Of a stretch of 64,000 nucleotides of DNA, positions 7,882-16,185 are shown in pieces. Location of the stretch: contig JBGTNK010000293.1 in assembly GCA_041743125.1 (NCBI GenBank), positions 1 through 64,000 on the forward strand, written 5' to 3'. Each line of letters begins with the position of its first letter. The stretch's first letter is position 1. Both the position numbers and the translations under genes were made by a program. The notes under the pieces were generated by a model. That model made no database searches. It was given only the letters and a program-made list of their open reading frames with translations, and had not been told where the DNA came from. Origin of the DNA: Terrimonas_B sp041743125 (GTDB taxonomy: Bacteria; Bacteroidota; Bacteroidia; Chitinophagales; Chitinophagaceae).

Positions 7882-8709
7882 CTACTGCATACATGTATTT
7901 ACCAAAGTGATAGCCTCCTTTGCTTCTTTCACATCATGAACACGTATAATAGAAGCACCGAACAACAAACCAATGGTATTTAACACAGTTGTCCCGTTCA
8001 ACGCCTCATCGGCTGTGAATTGTAATGTTTTGTATACTGCTGACTTCCGGGAAATTCCCACTAACAGCGGCTTTTCGATCATTTTGAATACCTGCAAATT
8101 TTTTAATAATTCAAAATTGTGAGCAATCGTTTTACCAAATCCAAACCCCGGATCTATTATAATATCCCTGATGCCGGCCAAATGTAATTCCGCTATCGTT
8201 TTTATAAAAAAATCCAACACTTCCTTAGTTACATCCTCATAAGTAGGCGATTGCTGCATATTCCCGGGTGTACCCTTCATGTGCATGAGTACATAAGGAA
8301 CCTGTAATGATGCCGCAACCGGAATCATATTTTTATCTATTTTACCTGCACTCACATCATTTATTAGAGAAGCGCCTGCATTTACCGCTTCCTTTGCAAC
8401 CACCCCATAATAAGTATCAATTGAAATAAAAATTTCAGGAAAATTTTTTTTGATCGCCTCAATGCCCGGTAATACTCTTTTTAATTCTTCATCAGCTTCA
8501 ACAACTGTACTTCCCGGCCTTGTACTCTGTCCTCCCAAATCTAAAATGGCAGCCCCGTCAACAATCATTTTTTCAGCTTTTTTTAATATAGCGTCAACTG
8601 ATCGCTGGCGGCTTGCTTCATAAAATGAATCAGGCGTAATATTGATAATACCCATTACCAATGGCTTATTAATTACTAATAACCGACCATTGCAATTCAA
8701 GGTGAACAT
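7882..8709 (-). CDS. folP: Dihydropteroate synthase
   Basis: The 275-residue enzyme joins p-aminobenzoate to dihydropterin pyrophosphate in folate synthesis; it is the sulfonamide target. Motifs in order: GIINITPDSF, DLGGQSTRPG, SIDTYYG, GASLINDVSAG, IDPGFGFGKT, GISRKS and VHDVKEA. The frame can extend to 8754, but the start at 8709 (MFTLNCNGRLL) places the first strand at the usual distance from GIINITPDSF. It is divergent from the DoxX-type gene, an arrangement often seen in Bacteroidota (general knowledge). It converges on the FKBP unit, with two terminators between. Confidence 0.96.
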   Translation of the reverse strand: MFTLNCNGRLLVINKPLVMGIINITPDSFYEASRQRSVDAILKKAEKMIVDGAAILDLGGQSTRPGSTVVEADEELKRVLPGIEAIKKNFPEIFISIDTYYGVVAKEAVNAGASLINDVSAGKIDKNMIPVAASLQVPYVLMHMKGTPGNMQQSPTYEDVTKEVLDFFIKTIAELHLAGIRDIIIDPGFGFGKTIAHNFELLKNLQVFKMIEKPLLVGISRKSAVYKTLQFTADEALNGTTVLNTIGLLFGASIIRVHDVKEAKEAITLVNTCMQ

Positions 8710-8871
8710 TAGCTTTGTTTCTTTATTTTTGAAGCTAAGATAAGGAGTCACCAAGTTATTACATCAAAAATCGGTATGCGGCAGAACAGGAATGCTATTT
8801 ATTGCAATTGAGAAAAGCAGTTGAAATTTTGTCTTGAATTCCGGTTAAAAAAATAAACGAAAATCTTTAAC

Positions 8872-10029
8872 ATGAAGATACCTGTCAATATTTCCCGAAT
8901 TATCGTTGGATTACTTTTTATATTTTCTGGATTAGTGAAGGCTAATGACCCACATGGCCTCAGTTACAAAATGCAGGAATTTTTTGAAATATGGGGAATG
9001 TCAAGGTTTGATTCATGGACCCTTACTTTTTCGGTACTGATGAATGCCTTTGAAATAATAGCTGGATTTGCTTTGTTATTGGGCTGGCAAATCAGGTTAT
9101 TTAGTTGGCTATTGTTGTTACTTATCTTATTCTTTACTTTTCTTACAGGCTATACATTTGTTACAGGTAAACCCACCAATTGTGGATGCTTTGGAGATTG
9201 TATACCTATAACTTCTAAAACATCGTTCCTTAAAGATGTAGCTCTTACTATTTTAATCGGTTTCATTTTCTGGCAGCGAAATAAAATATCACCCATTTTT
9301 AAGCCCCTGAATGGTGCTATTATCATGGGAATTATATCTTTATTAAGTTTCGGAATTCAATGGTATGCACTAACCTACCTTCCTCCTGTAGATTGCCTGC
9401 CTTATAAAAAGGGAAATAACTTAACGGAGAAGATGAAGATACCCGAAGGTGCCCTTCCTGATAGCTTTGCCATCCGGTTTGTATATGAAAAGGCCGGCCA
9501 GCAATATGAATTTGCTCCTGCTGAACTACCAGCTGACCTGGATACTTATAATTACGTTAGCCGCACAGACAAACTGATCAGGAAAGGGAATGCCGAGCCT
9601 CCTATAAAAGGGTTTGCTCTTACCGGCATTACCGACCAGGATTCCACCTCTGTTGTATTGTCTCACCCGTATGCGGTTATTCTGTTTTGCGAAGATTTCA
9701 CCACGCCATTTTCTTCCTGGAAAGATGAATTTTCGAAAGTGTATGAAAAGGCGAAATCAAAAAATATTCCGGTATATGCAGTCAGCAGCAGGAGAGAAGA
9801 AGCCATTCAAAATTTTGCTACCACTACATTTGCTGCCATTCCGGTCTTTGTATGTGACTACACTGCCATTCGCACTGCTGCCCGAACTAATCCTTGTCTT
9901 TATTTATTAAAAGAAGGAACTGTGTTGGACAAGCAGGGGCAAAAAAGAATGAACATAATTCATGATGCGCTTGAATCCTTGCCACCACAAAAATTACCAT
10001 CCGAAACAATTGACGATAGCTTGAATTAA
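8872..10029 (+). CDS. DoxX/MauE-type membrane protein of the BT_3928 family
   Basis: A 385-residue integral membrane protein. The N-terminal half has four or five hydrophobic helices typical of DoxX/MauE, including the first helix IIVGLLFIFSGLVKANDP and the cysteine motif NCGCFGDC between helices. One further helix precedes a C-terminal soluble region (about residues 190-385) whose pattern, AVILFCEDF followed by a helix and then YAVSSRREE, resembles a thioredoxin fold without an obvious CxxC. The family is conserved in Bacteroidota next to folP; its role is unknown, and a redox or thiol function is inferred from the MauE resemblance only. The shared terminator with hsp20 lies downstream. Confidence 0.82.
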   Translation: MKIPVNISRIIVGLLFIFSGLVKANDPHGLSYKMQEFFEIWGMSRFDSWTLTFSVLMNAFEIIAGFALLLGWQIRLFSWLLLLLILFFTFLTGYTFVTGKPTNCGCFGDCIPITSKTSFLKDVALTILIGFIFWQRNKISPIFKPLNGAIIMGIISLLSFGIQWYALTYLPPVDCLPYKKGNNLTEKMKIPEGALPDSFAIRFVYEKAGQQYEFAPAELPADLDTYNYVSRTDKLIRKGNAEPPIKGFALTGITDQDSTSVVLSHPYAVILFCEDFTTPFSSWKDEFSKVYEKAKSKNIPVYAVSSRREEAIQNFATTTFAAIPVFVCDYTAIRTAARTNPCLYLLKEGTVLDKQGQKRMNIIHDALESLPPQKLPSETIDDSLN

Positions 10030-10120
10030 AAAAGCCTCATATAGACAGAAGCAGCACGAAATTTATATTTCCACCTTTATGAATTATATGCATGAGAATT
10101 ATATAAGCCTTACACTTATA

Positions 10121-10153
10121 AAAAAAGTTGCCTCATTCAAAGGCAACTTTTTA
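10121..10153. terminator. Bidirectional terminator between the DoxX gene and hsp20
   Basis: AAAAAAGTTGCCT and AGGCAACTTTTT form a long stem with a small loop. A-runs on the left and T-runs on the right make it work on both strands, which suits the convergent genes on either side. Confidence 0.85.
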
Positions 10154-10166
10154 AAATCTCAATTGC

Positions 10167-10619
10167 TTAAGAAATTTGAATAAGTCTTGGAGGTTTTTGT
10201 TTCGCTTCCTCTTTTTTTGGGATAAGGAGATGTAATACTCCATCGGCATACCGGGCATTTATCCGCTCTGCATCCACTACATCGCGGGCCAGGGTAAAAG
10301 AACGCTGAAAAGCCTCATAACTGAATTCACGTCTTGAAAATCTTTCGCTTTCACTCTCTTCAGTTTGATTACTTTTCTCCGAACTAATTGTAAGCTGATT
10401 ACCTTCCATTTCAATTTTAAAATCATCTTTTTTCATTCCCGGGGCAGCTACTTGTACCTCAAAGCCTTCATTATTTTCCTTAATGTTTACTGCAGGAATC
10501 GTAGTTCCCGTAGATGAAAAATTAGATTCCCCCCAATCGAAAAGACCCTTGCTAAAAAAATCATTAAAAAGGGTGGGGAAATAATTCTGTTGATTTCCAT
10601 TTCTTCTAATGAGTGTCAT
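10167..10619 (-). CDS. Hsp20/alpha-crystallin small heat-shock protein
   Basis: A 150-residue ATP-independent holdase that binds unfolding proteins in the cytoplasm. The alpha-crystallin domain spans about residues 40-140 (PAVNIKENNEGFEVQVAAPG ... GVLHLLIPKKEE), and the C-terminal I-x-I motif that docks oligomers is present as IQI. The ATG at 10619 is fixed by a perfect AAAGGAGG ribosome-binding site five bases upstream; the further upstream frame is leader. A -33/-7 promoter is visible at 10643-10670. A strong Shine-Dalgarno sequence is unusual for this phylum and suggests high translation on induction. Confidence 0.95.
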   Translation of the reverse strand: MTLIRRNGNQQNYFPTLFNDFFSKGLFDWGESNFSSTGTTIPAVNIKENNEGFEVQVAAPGMKKDDFKIEMEGNQLTISSEKSNQTEESESERFSRREFSYEAFQRSFTLARDVVDAERINARYADGVLHLLIPKKEEAKQKPPRLIQIS

Positions 10620-10624
10620 AAAAG

Positions 10625-10632
10625 CCTCCTTT
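10625..10632 (-). promoter_or_regulatory. Strong ribosome-binding site of hsp20
   Basis: On the minus strand this reads AAAGGAGG, fully complementary to the 16S tail, five bases before the ATG. The mRNA segment AAAAG-GAGG-CUUUU can fold so that most of the site is in a 4-base loop closed by a 5-bp, mostly A-U stem. Confidence 0.7.
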
Positions 10633-10642
10633 TTTTGGTTTT

Positions 10643-10670
10643 GAAAAATAATTTTACAGTTAAAATTCAA
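10643..10670 (-). promoter_or_regulatory. Promoter of hsp20
   Basis: Minus strand: TTG at 10670-10668, 17 bases, then TATTTTTC at 10650-10643, one base off TAnnTTTG. The leader is about 20 bases and ends in the strong ribosome-binding site. Confidence 0.45.
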
Positions 10671-10825
10671 GTACTATGCCAGATGAAAAATCTAAAATTG
10701 ATACTGAAGCATTGGCAGATTGGCTTGTCAAATTTTCAATTTCATCAAATCCAACCTGAAAAAATTTCAGATAGAATTTCATTAGTTGCCTGTTCATTGT
10801 CGCATATCTCTTGTTGTTAATTCAA

Positions 10826-10833
10826 TAACTTCG
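10826..10833 (+). promoter_or_regulatory. -7-like element of the dipeptide epimerase gene
   Basis: TAACTTCG is one base off TAnnTTTG, eight bases before the ATG at 10842. Confidence 0.35.
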
Positions 10834-10841
10834 CCTGCATC

Positions 10842-11867
10842 ATGAAAGTTTCTTATTATCCGTTTAATCTTCAGTTTGCACATCCGTTTACCATTTCAAA
10901 GGGAACCAAAACGCATCAGCCAACACTTATAGTAGAATTGGAGCAATTCGGTATTAAGAGTTACGGCGAAGCTCCGGCCATTAATTATTATAATATCACA
11001 GTTGAGAAAATGATAGAAGACCTGGAAAATAAAAGGGCTTTTATCGAAAAATTTGCTTTCACAGAACCGGATAGATTCTGGCATTTTCTCCATCACCTGT
11101 TTCCTCAAAATCCATTTTTAGTTTGTGCATTAGATATGGCTGGGTGGGATTTGTTTGGAAAAATGCAAAACAAAAAGCTTTACGAACTATGGAAAGGCGA
11201 TATATCCAAAAATCCTTTTACCGATTACACAATAGGTATTGATAGCATTGAAAAAATGGTTGAAAAGCTAAAGGAAAAACCCTGGCCTATCTATAAAATA
11301 AAAGTGGGTACCATTAATGACATTGATATTGTAAAAGCATTAAGAGAAAACACGGAAGCCATACTTCGCGTTGATGCCAATGAAGGATGGGATGCGGAAA
11401 CTGCGCTAAAAATAATACCCCAGTTAAAAGACCTGGGAGTAGAATTAGTCGAACAACCCCTTGCCAAAAATAATTGGGATGGAATGAAATTATTATACCG
11501 GGAATCCTCTCTTCCCCTTTTTGCAGATGAATCATGTGTTGCAGAAGGAGATGTACCCAAATGCAATGGCCATTTCAATGGTATCAATATCAAGCTTACC
11601 AAATGCAGTGGCATTACACCAGCACTCCGAATGATAAAAAAAGCGAAAGAACTTGAACTTAAAGTTATGATGGGTTGTATGAACGAATCGACCGTTGGTT
11701 CTGCTGCTCTGGCCCATCTCTTGCCCTTTATCGACTATGTTGATATGGATGGGCCGCTATTACTTGAAGAAGATGTAGCAAAAGGAATTTGTTATGATAA
11801 TGGCAAGATCATTTATTCCAATCAACCGGGATTAGGAATCGAATATTGCGGCTTATACAAAAAATAA
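10842..11867 (+). CDS. Dipeptide (L-Ala-D/L-Glu type) epimerase, enolase superfamily
   Basis: A 341-residue enolase-superfamily enzyme of the muconate-lactonising subgroup. Catalytic Lys152-x-Lys154 (YKIKVG), metal ligands Asp178 (RVDANEGW), Glu204 (VEQPLA) and Asp229 (FADES), and the second-face Lys251 (NIKLTK) are all in place. The pattern fits L-Ala-D/L-Glu epimerases, which recycle murein peptides in the cytoplasm, although other dipeptides are used by close relatives. It is a single gene with no murein-recycling neighbour. The ATG follows the -7-like element by eight bases. Confidence 0.87.
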   Translation: MKVSYYPFNLQFAHPFTISKGTKTHQPTLIVELEQFGIKSYGEAPAINYYNITVEKMIEDLENKRAFIEKFAFTEPDRFWHFLHHLFPQNPFLVCALDMAGWDLFGKMQNKKLYELWKGDISKNPFTDYTIGIDSIEKMVEKLKEKPWPIYKIKVGTINDIDIVKALRENTEAILRVDANEGWDAETALKIIPQLKDLGVELVEQPLAKNNWDGMKLLYRESSLPLFADESCVAEGDVPKCNGHFNGINIKLTKCSGITPALRMIKKAKELELKVMMGCMNESTVGSAALAHLLPFIDYVDMDGPLLLEEDVAKGICYDNGKIIYSNQPGLGIEYCGLYKK

Positions 11868-11938
11868 CATTTTCTTTTATCCACCGTATAATGAATAACT
11901 CTTTACCGAGTTAAATGGAACGTATCAGGGTCCGGCCC

Positions 11939-11946
11939 TAAATTTG
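11939..11946 (+). promoter_or_regulatory. -7 promoter element of the DUF6089 gene
   Basis: TAAATTTG is an exact TAnnTTTG match, 28 bases before the ATG at 11975. Confidence 0.6.
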
Positions 11947-11974
11947 CACATTGTTGTTTTTTAAATTATTAGTT

Positions 11975-12844
11975 ATGAAAAAAGCCTGGGTTGTAATTGT
12001 ATTACTGTGTGTAACAAATATTGCTTTTTCTCAGCGTTTCCATATTGGCGTGTTTGGCGGGCTCTCTGCATATAATGGCGATCTTACCAGTAAAATTTTT
12101 CCAAAAAAAGTTACAAATGGAGCTATTGGTATCACCGGAAACTATGAATTGACTGATAATATCATTCTTCGCGGTGGATTTACCTACACTGTTGTAGGCG
12201 GGGCCGACAGACTAAGTGATAAACCTGGCCTGGTGGCCCGTAACCTCAGTTTTGAAACTTCTATTTCGGAATTCAGCCTGGTAGGAGAGTATTACCTGCT
12301 TAATTTATATGAAAACCGCCTTTCGCCGTACATATTTGCAGGACTTGCTCTTTATCATTTCAATCCTTATGCGTTTAATGGCACCAGGGAAAAAATTTAT
12401 TTAAAGCGTTTAAGCACTGAAGGGCAGGGCCTCCCGGGGTATGCTGCCATTAAACCATACAGTTTGACCCAGCCAGCTATTCCCTTTGGCGGCGGCGTTA
12501 AGTTCGCTGTAACAGATAACCTGCACCTGGGCGTTGAACTGGGATTGCGAAAACTTTTTACCGATTACCTGGATGATGTAAGTTCAGATTATGCAGATCC
12601 GGCAGATCTTCTGGCCGGACGAGGACAGCTATCAGTGGACCTTTCCTATAGAGGCGATGAAGTAGGAAATCCCGGATATCCTGCAAAAGGAATGCAACGT
12701 GGCGGGCAAAAAAATAAGGATACATATTATTTTACCGGCATTCATCTTACCTACCGGTTGGGTAGCAATGGTGGCAACAGTTTATTTGGCGGAGGCCGCC
12801 GTGGCAATAAAAACAGTACAGGTTGTCCGGTTAATGTTTATTAG
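11975..12844 (+). CDS. DUF6089 outer-membrane beta-barrel protein
   Basis: A 289-residue exported protein. The signal peptide is MKKAWVVIVLLCVTNIAFSQ. The mature part begins with the barrel-type motif HIGVFGGLSAYNGDL and goes on with amphipathic strands (TDNIILRGGFTYTVVGG, SPYIFAGLALYHFNP, DNLHLGVELGLRKLF), matching DUF6089 of Bacteroidota. The function is unknown; the location is the outer membrane by inference. ATG 11975 was preferred over an upstream in-frame TTG because it starts the signal peptide and lies after the -7 element. It is a single gene. Confidence 0.8.
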   Translation: MKKAWVVIVLLCVTNIAFSQRFHIGVFGGLSAYNGDLTSKIFPKKVTNGAIGITGNYELTDNIILRGGFTYTVVGGADRLSDKPGLVARNLSFETSISEFSLVGEYYLLNLYENRLSPYIFAGLALYHFNPYAFNGTREKIYLKRLSTEGQGLPGYAAIKPYSLTQPAIPFGGGVKFAVTDNLHLGVELGLRKLFTDYLDDVSSDYADPADLLAGRGQLSVDLSYRGDEVGNPGYPAKGMQRGGQKNKDTYYFTGIHLTYRLGSNGGNSLFGGGRRGNKNSTGCPVNVY

Positions 12845-12996
12845 AATGAATAGAAATTTATTCCAGCTAACTTTAAGAGGATAAACTTTTTATTTACCAT
12901 TTATTTTTCTGCCAATACAATTTAAAAACTCTAAGGTTTATACTTTCCTTAATATTAAGGTTTCTCCAATTCCTCTAATCCCTCCATGCCATTCCT

Positions 12997-13004
12997 TAAC
13001 TTTG
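12997..13004 (+). promoter_or_regulatory. -7 promoter element of the UbiD-family gene
   Basis: TAACTTTG is an exact TAnnTTTG match, 17 bases before the ATG at 13022. Confidence 0.6.
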
Positions 13005-13021
13005 AATAATTTATTTCTGAG

Positions 13022-14974
13022 ATGGCATATAAAAATTTTCAACAGTTTATAGATACTTTAGAAAAAGCCGGGGAACTCCTTCGCATTACAACCTATGTGA
13101 ATCCTAAGTTAGAAATGGCAGAGATTGTTGACCGGGTAAGTAAAGAGCCAGGCGGTGGTAAGGCCATTCTTTTTGAAAATACGGGCTATGCTTTTCCGGT
13201 TTTGATGAATGCCTATGGCAGTGATAAAAGGATGTGCCTTGCTTTGGGAGTACAACACCTGGACGATACGGCAAAAGAGATAGAAACCTTGTTTCATTTG
13301 TTGGCATCACCCAAAGAAGGAATTTTAGATAAATTAAAACTGCTCCCTAAACTTGGCCAGTTTGCATCCTGGATGCCCAAAGTAAAAAGCGGAAGAGGAG
13401 AGTGCCAGGAAGTGATAATGAAAGATCCTGATATTACAAAGCTTCCCGTAATCACGTGCTGGCCAAAAGATGGGGGTCCTTTTGTCACCCTCCCTGTAAT
13501 ACATACCAAAGATCCGAATACGCTAACAAGAAATGTAGGTATGTACAGGATGCAGGTTTATGGGCCCAGGCTTACAGGCATGCACTGGCATAAACATAAA
13601 GTATCTGCCAAACATTTTAGCGAATATAAAAAACTGAATAAAAGAATGCCGGTGGCTGTTGCCCTGGGAGGGGATCCTGTTTACGCCTATTCTGCAACTG
13701 CTCCATTACCTGAAAATGTGGATGAATACATGCTGGCTGGTTTTCTAAGGAAGAAGAAGGTGGAATTGGTAAAATGTATTTCACAGCCAGAAATTGAAGT
13801 GCCCGACGATGCTGACTTTATTATTGAAGGATACGTAGATCCTGGTGATGAATTAATTTGGGAAGGTCCTTTTGGTGATCATACAGGGTATTACTCCTTG
13901 CCCGATTGGTATCCCCGGTTTCATATAACAGCTATCACCCATAAAAAAAATCCTGTTTATCCGGCAACCATTGTGGGAATACCCCCGCAGGAAGATGCCT
14001 GGCTGGGGAAAGCTACAGAAAGAATTTTTCTGGCGCCGATCAAGATGACAATGGTGCCTGAAATACTTGACATGGAAATGCCAGTGGAAGGTGTGTTTCA
14101 TAACCTGGTGATTACAAAAATAAAAAAAGAATATGCAGGCCAGGGGCAAAAGGTGATGAATGCGATGTGGGGTGCAGGTCAAATGATGTTTAATAAAATA
14201 TTGGTGATCACCGCAGCTATTGACAATTCAGGTTCCGCCCATACTGCTTCTTTTAAGATTAATGACTATAAAAGGCTGGCACAGGATGTATTTAAAAACC
14301 TGGATCCGTCGGCGGATATTTATTTTTCCCAGGGGCCAATGGATGTATTAGATCATAGTTGTAGTAAAATGGGTTTTGGAGGTAAGATGTGCATTGATGG
14401 CAGTGAAAAATTTGCAGAAGAAAAAGATGAAAGTTATGATAACGGGAAAACGGGATCCAATTTGTCTGAGGATTTTTTGCTGGCAAACTTTCCGGCAATA
14501 AGAAAAGTAAACACCTCTTTATTGAAAATCGATATTCCCTGCCTGGTCATTTCTGTTGAGAAGAACAGAAAAGGACATATAAAAGAATTGCATCAGCAAA
14601 TAACAGATCTTAAAGAATCTGAAGGGATAAAAATGATTCTGTATGTTGAGCATACGGTTGATGCACATGATTTGACAACCTCTTTATGGCGGTTCTGCAA
14701 TAATCTTGATCCCAAAAGAGACAGTATCCTTTCCCAAAGAAATTCTTTTTCAAGTCCGGGTAAAAAATTTGCATGCATAGGATTGGATGGCACCCGCAAG
14801 ACAAAAGAATTCGATAATTTTCAAAGAGACTGGCCCAATATCATTGTGGCCGATGATGAAACAATTAAAGCAGTAGACGAAAAATGGGAGCAGTTGAATA
14901 TTGGGCCCATGATCACTTCTCCTTCATTAAAATTTAAAAAACAAATGTATGGTGAAGAGGCCGTGGTAGAATAA
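13022..14974 (+). CDS. UbiD-family decarboxylase
   Basis: A 650-residue member of the UbiD family, which uses prenylated FMN to decarboxylate aromatic or alpha,beta-unsaturated acids. The EGPFGDHTGYYS motif at 281-292 is the hallmark; MYRMQVYGPRLTGMHWHKH and PATIVGIPPQEDAWLGKATERIF belong to the cofactor and metal site. It is longer than proteobacterial UbiD (about 490) because of a C-terminal extension, as in the menaquinone-associated decarboxylases annotated in Bacteroidota. A role in menaquinone synthesis is therefore likely but not shown. No UbiX (prenyl-FMN synthase) gene is nearby. Single gene with its own promoter. Confidence 0.88.
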   Translation: MAYKNFQQFIDTLEKAGELLRITTYVNPKLEMAEIVDRVSKEPGGGKAILFENTGYAFPVLMNAYGSDKRMCLALGVQHLDDTAKEIETLFHLLASPKEGILDKLKLLPKLGQFASWMPKVKSGRGECQEVIMKDPDITKLPVITCWPKDGGPFVTLPVIHTKDPNTLTRNVGMYRMQVYGPRLTGMHWHKHKVSAKHFSEYKKLNKRMPVAVALGGDPVYAYSATAPLPENVDEYMLAGFLRKKKVELVKCISQPEIEVPDDADFIIEGYVDPGDELIWEGPFGDHTGYYSLPDWYPRFHITAITHKKNPVYPATIVGIPPQEDAWLGKATERIFLAPIKMTMVPEILDMEMPVEGVFHNLVITKIKKEYAGQGQKVMNAMWGAGQMMFNKILVITAAIDNSGSAHTASFKINDYKRLAQDVFKNLDPSADIYFSQGPMDVLDHSCSKMGFGGKMCIDGSEKFAEEKDESYDNGKTGSNLSEDFLLANFPAIRKVNTSLLKIDIPCLVISVEKNRKGHIKELHQQITDLKESEGIKMILYVEHTVDAHDLTTSLWRFCNNLDPKRDSILSQRNSFSSPGKKFACIGLDGTRKTKEFDNFQRDWPNIIVADDETIKAVDEKWEQLNIGPMITSPSLKFKKQMYGEEAVVE

Positions 14975-15119
14975 ATAGAAAACTACATTGTCCAAAACCT
15001 TGATCAGTTAATAAAGATTAAGACCCCGGTTAAGCAAACTGGTATCAAAAATTGTAAACTATTCTACTTTGATTCTTTTAATTCTAAAACTCAATTTTAA
15101 TAATTTTATCAACTATCAA

Positions 15120-16025
15120 ATGAAACAATTTGGTGCCGCATTACTCGGGAGCATCATCGCCTTAGCAACGTTTGCACAAAAGAATGATGCGGATAATACA
15201 CTGCTTTGGAAAATAAGCGGCAACGGCCTCAAAAAGCCATCCTATCTTTTTGGAACAATTCATATGCTATGTAAAGACGATGCCGTATTGAGTGATAGTA
15301 TGATAAACATAATTAAAAATGTAAAAGATGTTTACTTTGAAGTAGATCTGGATAATTTATTTGAGATGCTGGGAGTAATGGGGAAAATGAAAATGAGAGG
15401 AGATACTACATTGCAGGATCTCTTGAGTGAGGCCGATTATGAAAAAGTAAAAAACTATTTTGAAGTCAAAGGATCCATGCTTCCCTTTTCAATGCTTGAA
15501 AAGTATAAGCCTATGCTGGCTGCTTCTACTTTACAGCAAGGCAGTATGCCTTGTGAATCTACTGCCATGATGGAACAGGTAATAATGGAAGAGGCGAAGA
15601 GGCAAAATAAATCAATAAAGGGATTAGAAAGCATGGGTTACCAGGCTTCGGTTTTGGATAGTATCCCGTATAAAGTGCAAGCCGAACAATTGGTTAGTTA
15701 TATTGAGAAAATGGCAACTGGTGATGATGAAGATATTGAAATGACAGAAATGATGAAAGCCTATAATGAACAGGATCTGAAAAAATTGGAAGAAATGTTG
15801 ATGAAAAGTGACCCGGGTATTTCAAACTACACAGATATATTATTATACAACCGAAATCGAAACTGGGTAAAAAAATTAAAAGATTTGTTGCCGGAAAAAC
15901 CACTTTTGATCGCAGTAGGTGCAGGTCATTTGCCGGGTGAAGAAGGTTGTATCAATTTGCTTCGCAGGGAGGGTTTTACTTTGTCGCCGGTGAAAAATGT
16001 CACAAAGCGTTTACGGGAAATTTAG
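15120..16025 (+). CDS. TraB/GumN family protein, exported
   Basis: A 301-residue exported protein of the TraB/GumN (TIKI-like) superfamily. The signal peptide is MKQFGAALLGSIIALATFAQ. The paired family motifs are present: YLFGTIHML near the N-terminus and VGAGHLPG near the C-terminus, both thought to form the metal-dependent hydrolase site by comparison with TIKI. The substrate is unknown. The frame opens at 15069, but ATG 15120 starts the signal peptide, so it was chosen. It converges on the M56 gene with 160 bases between, in which I see no clear terminator. Confidence 0.87.
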   Translation: MKQFGAALLGSIIALATFAQKNDADNTLLWKISGNGLKKPSYLFGTIHMLCKDDAVLSDSMINIIKNVKDVYFEVDLDNLFEMLGVMGKMKMRGDTTLQDLLSEADYEKVKNYFEVKGSMLPFSMLEKYKPMLAASTLQQGSMPCESTAMMEQVIMEEAKRQNKSIKGLESMGYQASVLDSIPYKVQAEQLVSYIEKMATGDDEDIEMTEMMKAYNEQDLKKLEEMLMKSDPGISNYTDILLYNRNRNWVKKLKDLLPEKPLLIAVGAGHLPGEEGCINLLRREGFTLSPVKNVTKRLREI

Positions 16026-16185
16026 GACGAATCCATTCCGGCAAGGAAAGTAATTCTTCAAGACAGGATCACCAATATCAGGTTGCTATTTTTCGGGATT
16101 AATGTGAATCTATGTTTGAACCATCGGATCACTGTAACCAAAAGAACCTATGGTTATGTAATAAGTTGCAAAGCCTGCTATAAAA

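Noticed and set aside
10676..10759. 27-codon frame MPDEKSKIDTEALADW... between hsp20 and the epimerase gene
   Set aside because: It is very short, has no ribosome-binding site or clear own promoter and overlaps the upstream promoter zone of hsp20; no support beyond an ATG and a stop.
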